64,000 nucleotides of DNA, taken from NCBI RefSeq assembly GCF_036785885.1, contig NC_092326.1, forward strand, positions 992,001 through 1,056,000, written 5' to 3'. Shown piece by piece: positions 50,997-62,313 of the stretch (position 1 is its first letter; each line of letters starts with the position of its first letter). The position numbers and the translations under genes are program-made. Source of the DNA: Coffea arabica. Taxonomy: Eukaryota > Streptophyta > Magnoliopsida > Gentianales > Rubiaceae. Below the pieces are notes generated by a model. That model searched no databases. It saw only the letters and a program-made list of their open reading frames with translations, and was not told where the DNA came from.

Positions 50997-51490
50997 ATAT
51001 GAGAAGCACAACTGAGTACAAAACATTAAAACTCTGTTATTTCTCTGTACAAGTTAAACCACAACATGTAACAATTATCCAACACTGTGTTAATGCACAC
51101 GCCCTAATACAATAAACTTACACCAATCAAGACACAAATACGACATCTCAATTTCAAAATAACATTTTCATTAGCAAGTATGAGACGCACAACTCAGTAC
51201 AAAACATTTGAACTCTATTATTTCTATGTACCTATCCAACCACAACATGTAACAATTATCCAACACTGTGTTCCTACACACGAACTAATACAATAAACTT
51301 ACACCATTCAAGACCCAAATACGACATCTCAATTTAGTATGAGACGCACAACTCAGTACAAAACATTTGAACTCTATTATTTCTATGTACCTGTTCAACC
51401 ACAACATGTAACAATTATCCAACACTGTGTTCGTGCACACGAACTAATACAATAAACTTACACCATTCAAGACCCAAAAATGCCATCCCA
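50997..51490. repeat. Three tandem copies of a 160-180 bp repeat
   Basis: Units begin TATGAGA[A/C]GCACAACT at about 50998, 51178 and 51339. Each contains CCACAACATGTAACAATTAT and ACACTGTGTT. The second and third are nearly identical. Confidence 0.85.
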
Positions 51491-52230
51491 ATTTCATGAT
51501 AACATTTTTTCAATTATAATCTGCATCCATTTTTTCAATACTAACTATCGAACCCATGCACACATTTTCTCAAGCAGTTGTGCCGCACGATTTCCCCCTT
51601 CTTTCCCACTCTCACTCTGTCATGCTCAAAAACTAACTCATAATACTCCTATCATGCTGCACTTACTCATTACTATACACAAAATTGTGCTCACGTGATA
51701 TCCCTCTAAGCGATCATCCTACTGTACGCCAACAACATCCACAAGTAAGGTCCTTCAACAAGCATGTCAAATCACACATGTTACTGCATCATCGTAGGCC
51801 TCAAAAAAATTTGAATACCTGACTGATTTTTGGTCGTTCACTACTCCCGCGCCTACGATCTTCCGCTCTTCAACCTTGGGTTCACCTTTCTTCTTCTTAT
51901 AATAAATCCGAATCACCAGAAATTTGTCCACCACTCCACCACTTCTTGCTTCTCCTTGCTATTTTTTCAGTATCCAATGTTGCACTTCCACAGCTTTTCG
52001 CAATGTCACGCCGGAGAGTGTTGCCAATCTCGTATTTTCCCCTCTTATTTCTCCCTTCGTGGCTTTTCGCATGCAACTGCTTCGTCTGGTTTGGGTGGGA
52101 GTCTAAGTGCGGCTTTTCATTTTCAACCTTTCGGTTTGGGCGGGACTTTGCTTACTAGTGGTCATAACGTTCCGTTTCTTGCCGTTACGGTTAGCAGAGC
52201 ATAACCATTTTTTTTACTGTCTCACCTAAT

Positions 52231-52246
52231 AAAACGACGTCGTTTT
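52231..52246. promoter_or_regulatory. 16-bp perfect palindrome with ACGT core
   Basis: AAAACGACGTCGTTTT is its own reverse complement and contains GACGTC, a bZIP-type core. It lies about 107 bp inside the right end and upstream of the Ulp1 copy 2 gene. It could be a promoter element or a protein-binding site; function is inferred only. Confidence 0.4.
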
Positions 52247-52304
52247 GGGCCAAACTGAAGCCTTTTGACGTGGTTTATTTCTGGCCTTACCTTTCTTTCT
52301 GTGA

Positions 52305-52353
52305 GGAGACCGTTCAGGAGCGGTCGTCTGAGGACCGCTCCTGCCCCGTATCC
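52305..52353 (-). repeat. Right terminal inverted repeat with hairpin
   Basis: Read on the minus strand it begins GGATACGGGGC. Perfect 9-bp arms GGAGCGGTC and GACCGCTCC flank CTCAGAC. The left end has the same structure with GGTTG/CAACC pairing instead of GGTC/GACC. Confidence 0.75.
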
Positions 52354-52362
52354 CACTTGGAA
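52354..52362 (+). repeat. Target-site duplication, right of giant MULE
   Basis: CACTTGGAA matches CACCTGGAA at 16683-16691 in eight of nine positions. Bases 52363-52571 beyond it show no recognised feature. Confidence 0.75.
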
Positions 52363-53036
52363 GTTGACGTTTTAACTTTTAGGGGGAAAAATAAAAGGAA
52401 TAGTGAGATGTCCGCTTAGAAGTTAGAATTGGGGCCATCAGCCTAACACTTTCGTCTTTTAAAACATTCCCAATCGGTTTCATCTGGCTAAATTTCCACA
52501 ATGTTGATGGGGTAAGATTCGAAGGAGCGAAGTTATGCCAGTGAATACAATATGAAATAAACGAAAATCAAACTTATGGAATAGCAATATATTCAAAGAT
52601 TTATAATTGTGCGTAAAATAAGTACTAGAGGGAAAAGGTAAAATAGCAAAGAGTTTTTTTTGTTTTTTTTTTTTGGGTTCCCCTTATCAAGATCTGGCAT
52701 AAAGAATGACTTCTAATGCATCGTTGATAGCACATACAATTACTCATCATTCTCTTTCATATTTAAAAAATAGATTAATTTTCTTTATATTAATAATGTA
52801 TACATTATTAGCAATACATACTATTTGTTTCAAATTTTGAATTTTAAATTTAAATTAATATTAGTTGTCATGCATTCGAATCTAATAGCATAAATAGTAT
52901 CAATGTATACGGGATTAATTCTTAAACAATTATACAATTTGTGGTGAATGAAAGTTGGGGGAGGCAATGGTGAGGGGACACCATATCAACAGTGTACACA
53001 AGTTTCAAAGAGAAATATCATAAAGGGACTAAGAGC

Positions 53037-54590
53037 CTAAAAGTCTTCGATTTGGGTCCTCAATGCGTCAACGAATGATTTCCCATCTAGTTCACGGTAA
53101 AAAAACGCTTTTAAATAGTCAATGATACTAATTCTTCTGAAAATTGCTGGATTTTCAGGGGTGATAAGACTTGGCGCTGGACCCATATCACAATCCAGTT
53201 TTGGGACAAGAAACGTTGCAATGGAAAGCCCTTCGTTGTGCAAATTCACAGTTGCCCGATGCTCAACACTCTTGTAAATTCCGTTTGGCACAATTTGCAT
53301 CTCAGTTCAAAAGCGTCACATTTTTCCCAACTGTGTACTATGTAGCATACATTCTCATAAAAGCTCAATTAGGCTCAATAATACGATATGGTTAACAGGG
53401 TAATCTTGTGAGTCCACCTATAGCTACTGTTATGCCCCAAAAACATTGAAGATAGAATTCAGAAGCTATACCCTGATAGATCCAGGACATGATTTGTAAG
53501 TAACTCCTGTAATTAGCATTGAAATCAAGACAAAAAGTAAATTCCTTTCTGAAAATCAAAACAAACTTGTTGGGAAAAAGAGTAAGTATTTTTTTCAAAA
53601 TGATGAAAGGAAAGTAGTTTGAATTTCACCACTCGTACATCACAGGTAAGCAATAATTTGGAGGGTGGGGTGTAAGGGCATGTACAATACTAATTTTGAA
53701 GTTATTATGCCCAAGTTTTACATTCTTGGGCAATATTACTCGAATAATGAAGTAATTAATTAATTAAATTGGTTACTAATATGAATAAAACTGCTTTTTC
53801 AATATAAAGACCTTTTCATCTATATATTTTATGCTTTTTTTGACTTTACAAAGATACGTGTTCCATTAAAGTAGCCAATATTCTATCAATAAACAACATT
53901 CGTTTAACTCTGACTAAGCAGCCGAAGTTAGAAGTTTAGGCACAAATTTGTCAAAAGTTAAATTTTGGGATGAAAGCTACACTTTGACCTGGCCTAATTT
54001 TCTAGGCGGTGCAAGTTGATAATTAGTCTTACATCAACCTAGTGTAGGCATACTAATCATAATCGGAAAGATTATCTCTTGAATCCTATTAAAATATGGG
54101 AAGGACAATCTAGTTGCCATATATGGTCAAAATTGTAGAAACCAATTTGAAATTATCTCATAAAAAACTAGATAGATGTTGTAATTATATAAACAGAAAA
54201 GCAATTCGAAGAGATTGTTTATACTCCCATTACATCTATGGAGAAAGGATCTTGAGCATGATTACCTCTGTAATGTCTCCAACATTGACTATGAATGCTT
54301 TAGGATGCGGTACAACAGCAACCCAAGTTCCAGCCTTTTTGTTTTGGAGGCCTTCCACGTCATTGATTTGAAGTAATGTGGTAGCCCAGCAGCATCAGAG
54401 TGGGGGCAAAGGCCCATCACTATGTCAGGTTGGGGACATGGAGGACAATAGTTCGTCCTTATTGATTGCATCCCTTCTTGAAAAAGCATTGTCATATCTT
54501 CAAGCTTCATTCCTAATGCTTTTGTCATTTGCTCAAGGACCTTGATGGCAAGGATTTTCAATTCCCTTGAGTACTGATCTAGAGTTTCTC
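53037..54590 (-). pseudogene. Dioxygenase pseudogene, exons 3 and 4 only
   Basis: Exon 3 (about 54590-54266) and exon 4 (53294-53037) are homologous to the left gene. Both splice acceptors are lost: TAG is TCG before exon 3, and CAG is CAA before exon 4. A one-base deletion in exon 3 just after HSDAAGL shifts the frame. In exon 4 the 2OG-binding Arg of NERLS is Gly (NEGLS). Exons 1 and 2 are deleted. This copy is dead. Confidence 0.88.
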
Positions 54591-54774
54591 GACAATGTTA
54601 AAAAAAATGTAAATAAAAAGTAAAGAATATCCAATATATAATAACAACGCACAATGCTTTAGATGTTAACTAATTTTTGATGCATGCAAGGATGGATGTT
54701 TTATCATCATCTCACGGTGACATGGCTTATTAATTTTCCTCATAAAGACAATTAAGAAGGTGAGATTTAAGAAC

Positions 54775-55483
54775 GGGATAATTTCATAAACCTCCTCTAA
54801 GATTTTTAACAATTTCACTGAGCTCCCTTAAGGTTTCAAAAATTACACCTACCTCCCCTAATTTGACACTTTTTGGCAACCAAACCTTAGACTTGGTCAA
54901 AATTTTTAATGAATATTCCAAAATGTACAGAAAGAAGTTTTTAATGCCATATTTATTATTTGATAAGCAAAGATGACAATAGTTCTATCACTATGATAAA
55001 CTACTTTTAATGGTGATTTACCAGGGTATGTATTTTTTAATTTGAAAAAGAAAGTACCATCATAATTCTTTTAAAGTTTGTAGAATTTTGCATTCGTGGA
55101 ACTATCATAGCTTGGTGGAAATTTTGGGCTTTTTTTTTTGAGTTAATGTTGCTTTTGGTACCAAAAAAAATCAGCAAGTAAAAATTAGATCACATTCAAA
55201 GTCATAAAAAATATCATTAGTACAACATTTATGGTGTCAATGTTTATATTTTATGGTTTTATTGGCAAAATATAAAAAGAAGGAATAAGAATAGAAAAGA
55301 AAAAGAAAAATAATTATTAATACCATTCTTTGTAAAAGTATATCTAACAAGAGAGTTTTATTAAAATTTTAAAAATAATATTGTCATTTTATGTGGGCAA
55401 AGGAGGTAAATGTTATTTTTATAACCTTGAGGGAGTTCAATGACATTATTAACAACCTGAGGGGAGGTTTCTGAAATTGTCCC
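54775..55483. mobile_element. Mutator-type MITE, right copy
   Basis: This is the same insertion as 7014-7883, shortened to 709 bp. It is flanked by TTTAAGAAC (54766-54774) and TTTAAGAAA (55484-55492). Confidence 0.82.
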
Positions 55484-55515
55484 TTTAAGAAAAGCAAGAG
55501 AGGATATATTTTCCT

Positions 55516-55516
<1 letters not shown>

Positions 55517-55568
<52 letters not shown>
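55517..55568. repeat. (AG)n microsatellite
   Basis: An uninterrupted AG run of about 25 units. The left copy at 7920-7935 has only about 8 units, so it expanded after the duplication. Confidence 0.92.
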
Positions 55569-55573
<5 letters not shown>

Positions 55574-56099
55574 AATTTATTTTTTGTCAATCATCATGAC
55601 CTACTCTATTCCTACTCTAACATATTCTAGTGGGAGGCCCAACTGAATTTGTGGCTGATAAGTTGTCTTGATCATTACACATGGAATTTTATTGAAGGGA
55701 TAACATTCGATTTCTGATTTGTTTTATGACAAGTTCAGTATTTTTGTTATAGCTAATTCCTTTGATGAATCATGTGCAACACAATCCATATACACATATA
55801 TACATACATACATATATATATATATGTGTATATATGTATAAACACACAACTTTTCTGATTTGTTTTACGGCTGACGAGGCTAGTGTTTTTGTTATAACTA
55901 ACTTTTCTGATTTGTTTTACGGCTGACGAGGCTAGTGCTTTTGTTATAACTCACTTTCAATATCAGTGACATTTGAATGGAATTATATGTACAACTAAAT
56001 GGAATTTCTTTGTTATTGGTCATCTGAAAAAGTAATCTCAGAGAAAGCACCAGCTACGGTTCTAAATGTTTCTACAAAATGACTCGTATACATTAGAGG

Positions 56100-56994
56100 T
56101 GTTAGGTTTATGAGTAAAAAGATTACATCCCACATTGGTCCGAGAGATGGAAAAAGAATCGTTAATATTTAAATAAGGACCCAAGGCCTATTGGCTTAAG
56201 TTTTTGAATCAAAGTTGGGTTTCTAACTTTCATATTGGACTCTTTGGCGGACTCTCACGAGATGTTTCCCTCTATCAAGAATTGGTTTCATACCAAAGCA
56301 AACTATTATTGTAAATAAGCTAGACAGATTACTTGTTGTTCAATAGTTTACTATCCATACTTCGTATAAGACATAATGCACTTGTTTGTAACTTTCAAAA
56401 GATTTTCATGTAGGAATTTTTTGTTTTGAGGAAAAATGGATAATTGTAAACTAATTTCCGAATGACAATAGCGAATGGATAGTTACTTAACTGGCATCAA
56501 TAGTTTAAGTCACGGGATCGATCCCCTGCAATCACAAGTACTAATTCTACACACAAAGGCTACAATCTTTAGAAACATAACAATTCTTTTGCGTTTGCTA
56601 AAAGTTGTCCCTTCCCACTCTCATGCCTCATACAAAGCAATAGTATATACCAATCTCTCTCTTTGCGTACTCAATACTCATGCGAACATGTGTATGTGCA
56701 TGTGTACGTGCCAGCAGGCATAAAAGGGTAAAAGAGAGAGGCTAGTGTGTTTATAAATAAATGTGTGTGTATGTGTGAATGCGCATGCGAGAAAGCATAA
56801 AAGGGTAAAATTCAATATTTTGCTCCAAAGTCCACACAAGACCAAATAATATATTTTCTCCTCACTAATTCAATTGGATCAATAACTATAGGAAACCTTC
56901 AATTGTTTCTAATGCCATGTAATCCCACAAATAGATGCCATCATGTGGATGTCAACACATGAAAAATTATGTTTTTAGACTCGGACTGAGTATC
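56100..56994. other. LTR-like scrap and unassigned DNA
   Basis: From 56100 the sequence (TGTTAGG, CATCCCACATTGG, GGACCCAAGGCCTATTGGC, TTAAGTTTTTG) resembles the start of plant copia-type LTRs. No primer site or coding region follows. Bases 56350-56994 show only GT-rich microsatellite-like DNA near 56690-56800. Confidence 0.35.
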
Positions 56995-59900
56995 TGTGAC
57001 GCCCCCACTTCTCCCTAAGGCGAACCAAAGGGTATCCGCGGGACACCTGCCTAGCTCTCACCAGGACTCAAGCAATTCCATTCAACTTATATCCGGACCA
57101 CACAATACAAATCGATAACTTAGATACAATAATTGCGGAAGTGTTCAAACTTAATAACAGTTATCCATTCTTCAAACCACCCGTCAGCATACATAATACA
57201 TTTCGTCCAAAGCCAAAGGCATAAACAAAAGTAATAGCAACCCTAAAACAAAAGCACATCAAGAGGGCTGCTCCATTTTACCTCTGAACTCAACCTGTTA
57301 AGGAAAACAAATCTACAGGGTGAGCAAAACGCTCGTGAGGCCAAGAACACACATGCAAATACATAGTTCAGATAACAATCCTAAATAACAATTCAGGTAT
57401 TAGCTTGCAAGTAATTAATAACACCAATAAACTGTAACCAGAAACAATTCAAGGATATAGAAGCTCTCAGGAGCTAAGTTCCACATTTGCCGATACCATT
57501 TATATATCTTTCCGTGATGACTCTCCGTCAACCGGATTGATATTTTCATATCCGTAGTTCATCACTTACTTCCCATCCGTCCACCATACACCACTTCGGG
57601 CCCGCACGACATTTATAAGGCGATACTTTACGAGTATGCCAAGCGAGATCTCTCAATAGATCAAGCTTATCATTTGAATCTCATGGTTCACCGAGGTTCC
57701 CGACCAAGCCCATGCCGGCTCGAGTTCCAAGGTCGGCCTATGAGTTTGGGCGTCCCCCATGTGTCATGTAAATGTCGAGGAGATTCACTCCATCGACGTA
57801 TGCAATCATAGCATACCATTTCATGTATTCAAGCATTTGATAGGTTTAAGCAGGCATTTCAAGTCATGTAAACCAAGCAAATCATGTTAAGCATGAGTCA
57901 TTTGTTTCAAATGAGAACGAGTGCGATCAAGTACACACTCGACTCCATTTTGTCAAAATCAGTTAAGCTAAGCATGAAATCAGGTGAATCAAGCATGAAT
58001 CAAGACTTTAGAGTTCAAGTAGGAATACACTTGACACTCACCAAGTTATGCAAGCTAGTAGGTTGGAGGGAGAGTTCAAACTTCCACAGTAGGGTCCTCT
58101 TGGAGGTCCTCGTGCGTGCCTGAACATCGTATATTAGATAATTACTGTAGGTCCCCAAGTGGTGAGAAAGATTGAACACGAGTAAGGTTCGAAAATAATT
58201 GAAAACTTCGTTTGACTTGCCTTTGAAGTTGAATTCTCAAAAGGGTGTAAAACTTAAGTACAAAAATTGGATTATTATCCTTAAAATCATTGGTTGGAAA
58301 CAAGTACGAGCGAAAAGATTGCAAAACGAACGATCGAAATCGAAGGAAGGTTGGCCACGTCACAATCCGGCCGGAACCTGGCCGGATATCCGGCCGGATT
58401 TCTGGCCGGATTGGAGGCAGTGGCTAACCCCCTTTTTTCAATTTTGGCCACCAATCCGGCCGACAATCCGGCCAGTTTCTGGCCGGATTCAAGGCCGGAT
58501 TCTGGAAAATTGTTCCTTCACGGATTTCCTTTGAAATTTCAGAATTTTTGATTTTTGGTCAAATCTTTGAAAAATCATAACTTCTTTTCTGCTAATCGAA
58601 ACTTGATGAATTTGGTACCGTTGGAATCGTCTTTGAAAGTACTAAAAGTTCTTAGAAGACACCGTTCCATGAATCTAAGTGGAAGGTATTCAAAAATGAG
58701 CCTAAAGTTACTGTTCTAGATTGCTAGGATTGAGCCGGGTTGGTTTTTCGCTAATTTTGGAAATTGGGCAAAAATCACTCGTTGGAAACCGGCCCTTGAA
58801 ACTTATAACTCATTAGAACTGCAAGTAAAGTTTTGGATGGACCAAGCGGCTCAAGAATCGGAGTTTCGAGTACCAAGATACGGTAGCTCGAAGTTGGGGA
58901 AAATTCAAGATTGTTACAAAATTTCCAGATTTGGTTCCAACTTTGGACCTTTAGTTAAGTGCCTAAACGGACTTGGATTGACACCAAATTTTGCAGTATA
59001 ATACTTCCATATGAAGGTTATCCCTCTATCAAATTTCATGGAAAAATACCCTCGGAAGGGTGGTCATTCAATCAACCAAAGTTTGGAAAAATCCTTAAGG
59101 CAATCTGTCCAAAGCTAAGGTTTTCAAAAATGAGGCAGTCGCAGTATTTTGATCATAACTCTCTCAATTTAACTCAGAATTGGAAATGGTTGATAGTGTT
59201 AGAAAATAAATTCACAGGGCTACAACTTTACAGAAGAAATCGTTACAAGTTTCAGCATGCAACTAGTTCAAAATCAAGCCTCAAGTTGCAGCATCATCAA
59301 ATCATTTCGGCAGAACAGAGAAACAGCACAGCCGACTTCAGATGAATGGTGTGGCTCACACACATGAAACCAGAATGTACACTATACACCGTTGGAAACA
59401 TGGGAACGTCTAGTTTCAAATTCCGCTAACAGCACTTGATTTCAAAGTCGGAGTACGGAGTTATGGACGAAACACGAACACTGGTCTGGTTACGACGGCA
59501 ACCGTTTTCCCAGATTACTAGCTTTGGAAATAAATTCATTTGACCCATCAAAACTCAATATTTTTCAATGAAATTTAGTACACAACTACTACAACATATA
59601 TACAACATAATAAAGCCATTAAATCCTCAAATTTGTGCATTTAAGTGACCGAACAGAGCAGGGGTAAAATGGAAACTTTTTGTTTCAAGAGTTCAATAAC
59701 GTTTCTGGTAACAAAGCACCTTTAATCTACTTCCTTAAGCTCTAATTCAGAAAATAAACCATCATCAAACATCATCACAGCCATCAACCCAAAGTGGGAG
59801 TTCATAGAGCCCACATTTCCAACAATACAAGCTATTAAAGTAAAGATTCCAACTCAAATGCGTAAATCAACTTCCATAAGACAAGTTGAAGGTGTTAGAT

Positions 59901-60786
59901 TGCTACCTACTTTGATGGCTGGTTTGGACAGATTTTTTGGTCCTTTGAAGCTTGAAGAAACCGTGAAAGCTCCTCCCTTTTTCAGCCTATGTTGTTGTCC
60001 AAGTGAAAAGTTAAATGAATGTGAAGTTTGGTGAGAAACTATGGAAGTTTTGGTAGGAATTTGGTTGAGTTTTGGAAGAGAAGAAATGGTGAAGCTTCGG
60101 TTGTTCCTTTGCTGCAGTCTAGCCGTCCATTGCAGCAGAGGAAAGGAAATGAATTGCGGTTCCGAAGCCTTTGCGTATAAGAGACGCTTGACGTCAAATC
60201 TTTTAATACGTCAAATCAATTATAACTAGTACCCTACACTCGCGTTTTGTGTTCGATTTCTCTTACGTTTATTGCACTAGTACACTAAACCTCTAGGGCA
60301 CTTACATTTGTATAAATATTATTCATTCCTAGTTGTCTCAAAATAATGGTCTAAAGTCTCCCAATTAAGCGCGCACGTGAAAACACGTATTTCTAATTTA
60401 GGCGCAATAAAATTGAAACCTTTGAAAAATTCTTATAACGATTGTACCACTAGTTATTACTTGTGTGTTTAAACCTAAAATTGTCTATTTTAGGACCATT
60501 GTATATGTCTTAAATTTTTAGCTTATTGCACTCCCAATTGGCTAAAGTTGAAATACGTTTTCACTTTTTCACTAATTAAGTTTTTATGAAAATATTTGTT
60601 TATTCATCTATATTTTTATTTTATTTTATTTTTTAAAATGAGACACTTTAGAAATATAACGAACTATAAAATCATGTACTTAGATCTAATAGGCTAGAAA
60701 ATATTATTCGTGGCAAAAATCCAAATAAATAATTAATTGAGCCAAAATTAGGGATTTTAAAATAATAGAAATTTCGAATCCTCACA
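56995..60786 (-). mobile_element. 3' LTR of Ty3/gypsy element (Tekay/Del-like), 3.8 kb
   Basis: It starts TGTGACGCCCCC on the plus strand and ends GAATCCTCACA, so on the element strand it reads TGTGAGGATTC to GGGGGCGTCACA, a proper TG...CA LTR. The polypurine tract abuts it at 60787. The length of about 3792 bp is large, as in Tekay/Del chromoviruses. GGCCGGAT-type units repeat at 58361-58505. Flanking bases GTATC at 56990-56994 would be the target duplication; the partner is outside the window. Confidence 0.88.
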
Positions 60787-62313
60787 TCCTCTCCCCCTTA
60801 AACAATTTCGTCCTCGAAATTTACCTTGATTGACGAACAGGTCTGGATACTTTTCTCGAATTGCTTCTTCGACCTCCCAAGTTGCTTCCTCCAACCCATG
60901 GTTCTTCCAGAGGACCTTCACTAATGGTATCTGTTTATTCCTCAATTCCTTTACCTTCCTATCCAGAAGTGTAACCGGTTTCTCCTCATAGGTTAAGGTC
61001 TCATCAATCTCAACATTTTCCAGTTGTAAGACGTGAGAAGGGTCCGGATGATACTTCTTAAGCATAGATACATGAAACACATTATGGATTCGAGATAAAC
61101 TCGGCGGTAATTCCAACTTATAGGCTACATTCCCCACACGTTGGATAATCTTATAAGGTCCTACAAATCTTGGTTGTAACTTCTTTCCTTTCCCAGACTT
61201 CAACCTTGCTTTCAGAGGTGTAATCTTGAGAAATACCAAATCTCCAACATTAAACTCCAATTCTTTCCTCCGATTATCAGCATAACTCTTTTGGCGGCTC
61301 TGAGCAACCTGAATTCTTTGTCGTACCAACTTTACCTTTTCATTAGCTTCTTCAATCCAAGATACTGTGGTCGGATCTAGAATCTTCCGTTCACCTATTT
61401 CTTCCCAACAAATTGGAGACCTACATTTTCGACCATAAAGTGCCTCATACGGGGCCATCTGAATAGAAGAGTGGAAACTATTGTTGTAGGCAAATTCCAC
61501 TAAAGTTAAAAACTTACTCCAATTTTCTCCAAAGTCCAGAATACATGTCCTTAACATGTCCTCAAGTGTTTGAATTGTCCTTTCTGACTGTCCATCAGTC
61601 TGAGGATGATAAGTGGTACTAAAGTTCAACTTAGTCCCCAATACCTCCTGCATCTTTTGCCAGAATCTTGAAACAAATCTCGGATCCCTGTCGGACACAA
61701 TACTCACAAGTATGCCATGCAACCTAATGATCTCATCCAAATACAATTTGGCCAACTTTTCCAACGGGTACTTCATGCTAATCGGCAGAAAATGGGCCGA
61801 TTTAGTCAATCTATCCACTATTACCCAAATTGCATCATGGCCTCTCTGCGTTCTGGGTAACCCCGATACAAAATTCATAGTGATATTTTCCCATTTCCAC
61901 TCAGGTATTTCTAGGGGTTGCAAAAGTCCTGACGGTTTCTGATGTTCGGCTTTAACTTGTTGACAAATTAAACATGTTTGGACAAATTGGGCAATTTCCT
62001 TCTTCATGTTCTCCCACCAATACAGACTCTTCAAGTCCTGGTACATTTTATTCCCTCCTGGATGTACCGTAAACTTTGATCGGTGTGCCTCTTCTAAGAT
62101 TTCCCTTTTAAGCCCTTCATCCTTTGGCACAACTACTCGATTCCGAAACCTCAATATTCCATCTGACCCCAAATTAAAATCTGTCTTGTCTTCCATTTTA
62201 CTCTTTTCCACCCATTTTTGCACTTCCGTGTCCTTTTCTTGAAATTCCTTGATGCGTTCCAATAGAGTGGAGGTTACTATAATATTCCCCAAAATTACCT
62301 TTCTTGGTTCCAA
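60757..62313 (-). pseudogene. Ty3/gypsy integrase with chromodomain (3' part of pol)
   Basis: Continuous in frame with the reverse-transcriptase part but cut off from it by TAA (62316-62314). The apparent start is not an ATG, since the frame simply continues. It has an integrase zinc domain (HRSKFTVH...CLICQQ), a core with SDRDPRF and HPQTDGQSERT, and a C-terminal chromodomain (PLVKVLWKNHGLEEATWEVE). The first catalytic acid, normally Asp in MDF(V)xGLP, is Asn here (ITMNFVSGLP, GAT to AAT). Integration by this copy is therefore doubly disabled. The frame runs 30 bases into the LTR. The chromodomain assigns it to the chromoviruses. Confidence 0.9.
60787..60799 (-). other. Polypurine tract
   Basis: On the element strand it reads AAGGGGGAGAGGA, directly followed by the LTR start TGTGAGG. 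It is the plus-strand primer for reverse transcription. It lies inside the 3' end of the pol frame. Confidence 0.9.

Larger units (their letters stand above)
50112..52304. other. Right subterminal region and leader of Ulp1 copy 2
   Basis: No gene is supported. TGTAAC motifs are common at 50200-51490. The stretch 51830-52200 is less AT-rich and Pro/Ser/Phe-rich in translation without family resemblance; I read it as promoter or leader DNA. Confidence 0.5.
16692..52353. mobile_element. Giant Mutator-like element with two FAR1-Ulp1 modules
   Basis: Inverted termini of about 45 bp share GATACGG, GGC[T/A]GGAGCGGT, CAGAC and ACCGCT, with a 5-6 base indel. They bound 35.7 kb flanked by a 9-bp target duplication with one mismatch. 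Inside are two plus-strand FAR1/MULE transposases, two minus-strand Ulp1-protease genes, RRP40 exons, a GRF-finger ORF, an unknown ORF, tandem arrays and one nested MITE. Mutator-like elements carrying Ulp1-like genes are known in plants (Kaonashi, CUMULE types). The size and duplicated module are what is odd. No further copies of the termini were seen inside, so the two halves appear to have moved, or been joined, as one unit. The alternative is two adjacent elements that each lost an inner end; the target duplication argues that the outer ends were inserted together. Confidence 0.72.
52572..56099. repeat. Segmental duplication, right (deleted) copy
   Basis: It aligns with 4899-12300 in the same orientation. 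Near 55650 it jumps over about 440 bases of the left copy. At about 55710 it jumps from the equivalent of 8510 to 11437, removing dioxygenase exons 1 and 2. It has an extra direct repeat of TTTCTGATTTGTTTTACGGC at about 55852 and 55901. Confidence 0.8.

Noticed and set aside
51830..52204. Open frame of 124 residues near the giant element's right end
   Set aside because: Three overlapping frames are open at once and the product is Ser/Phe/Pro-rich with no motif; it is better read as leader or promoter DNA.
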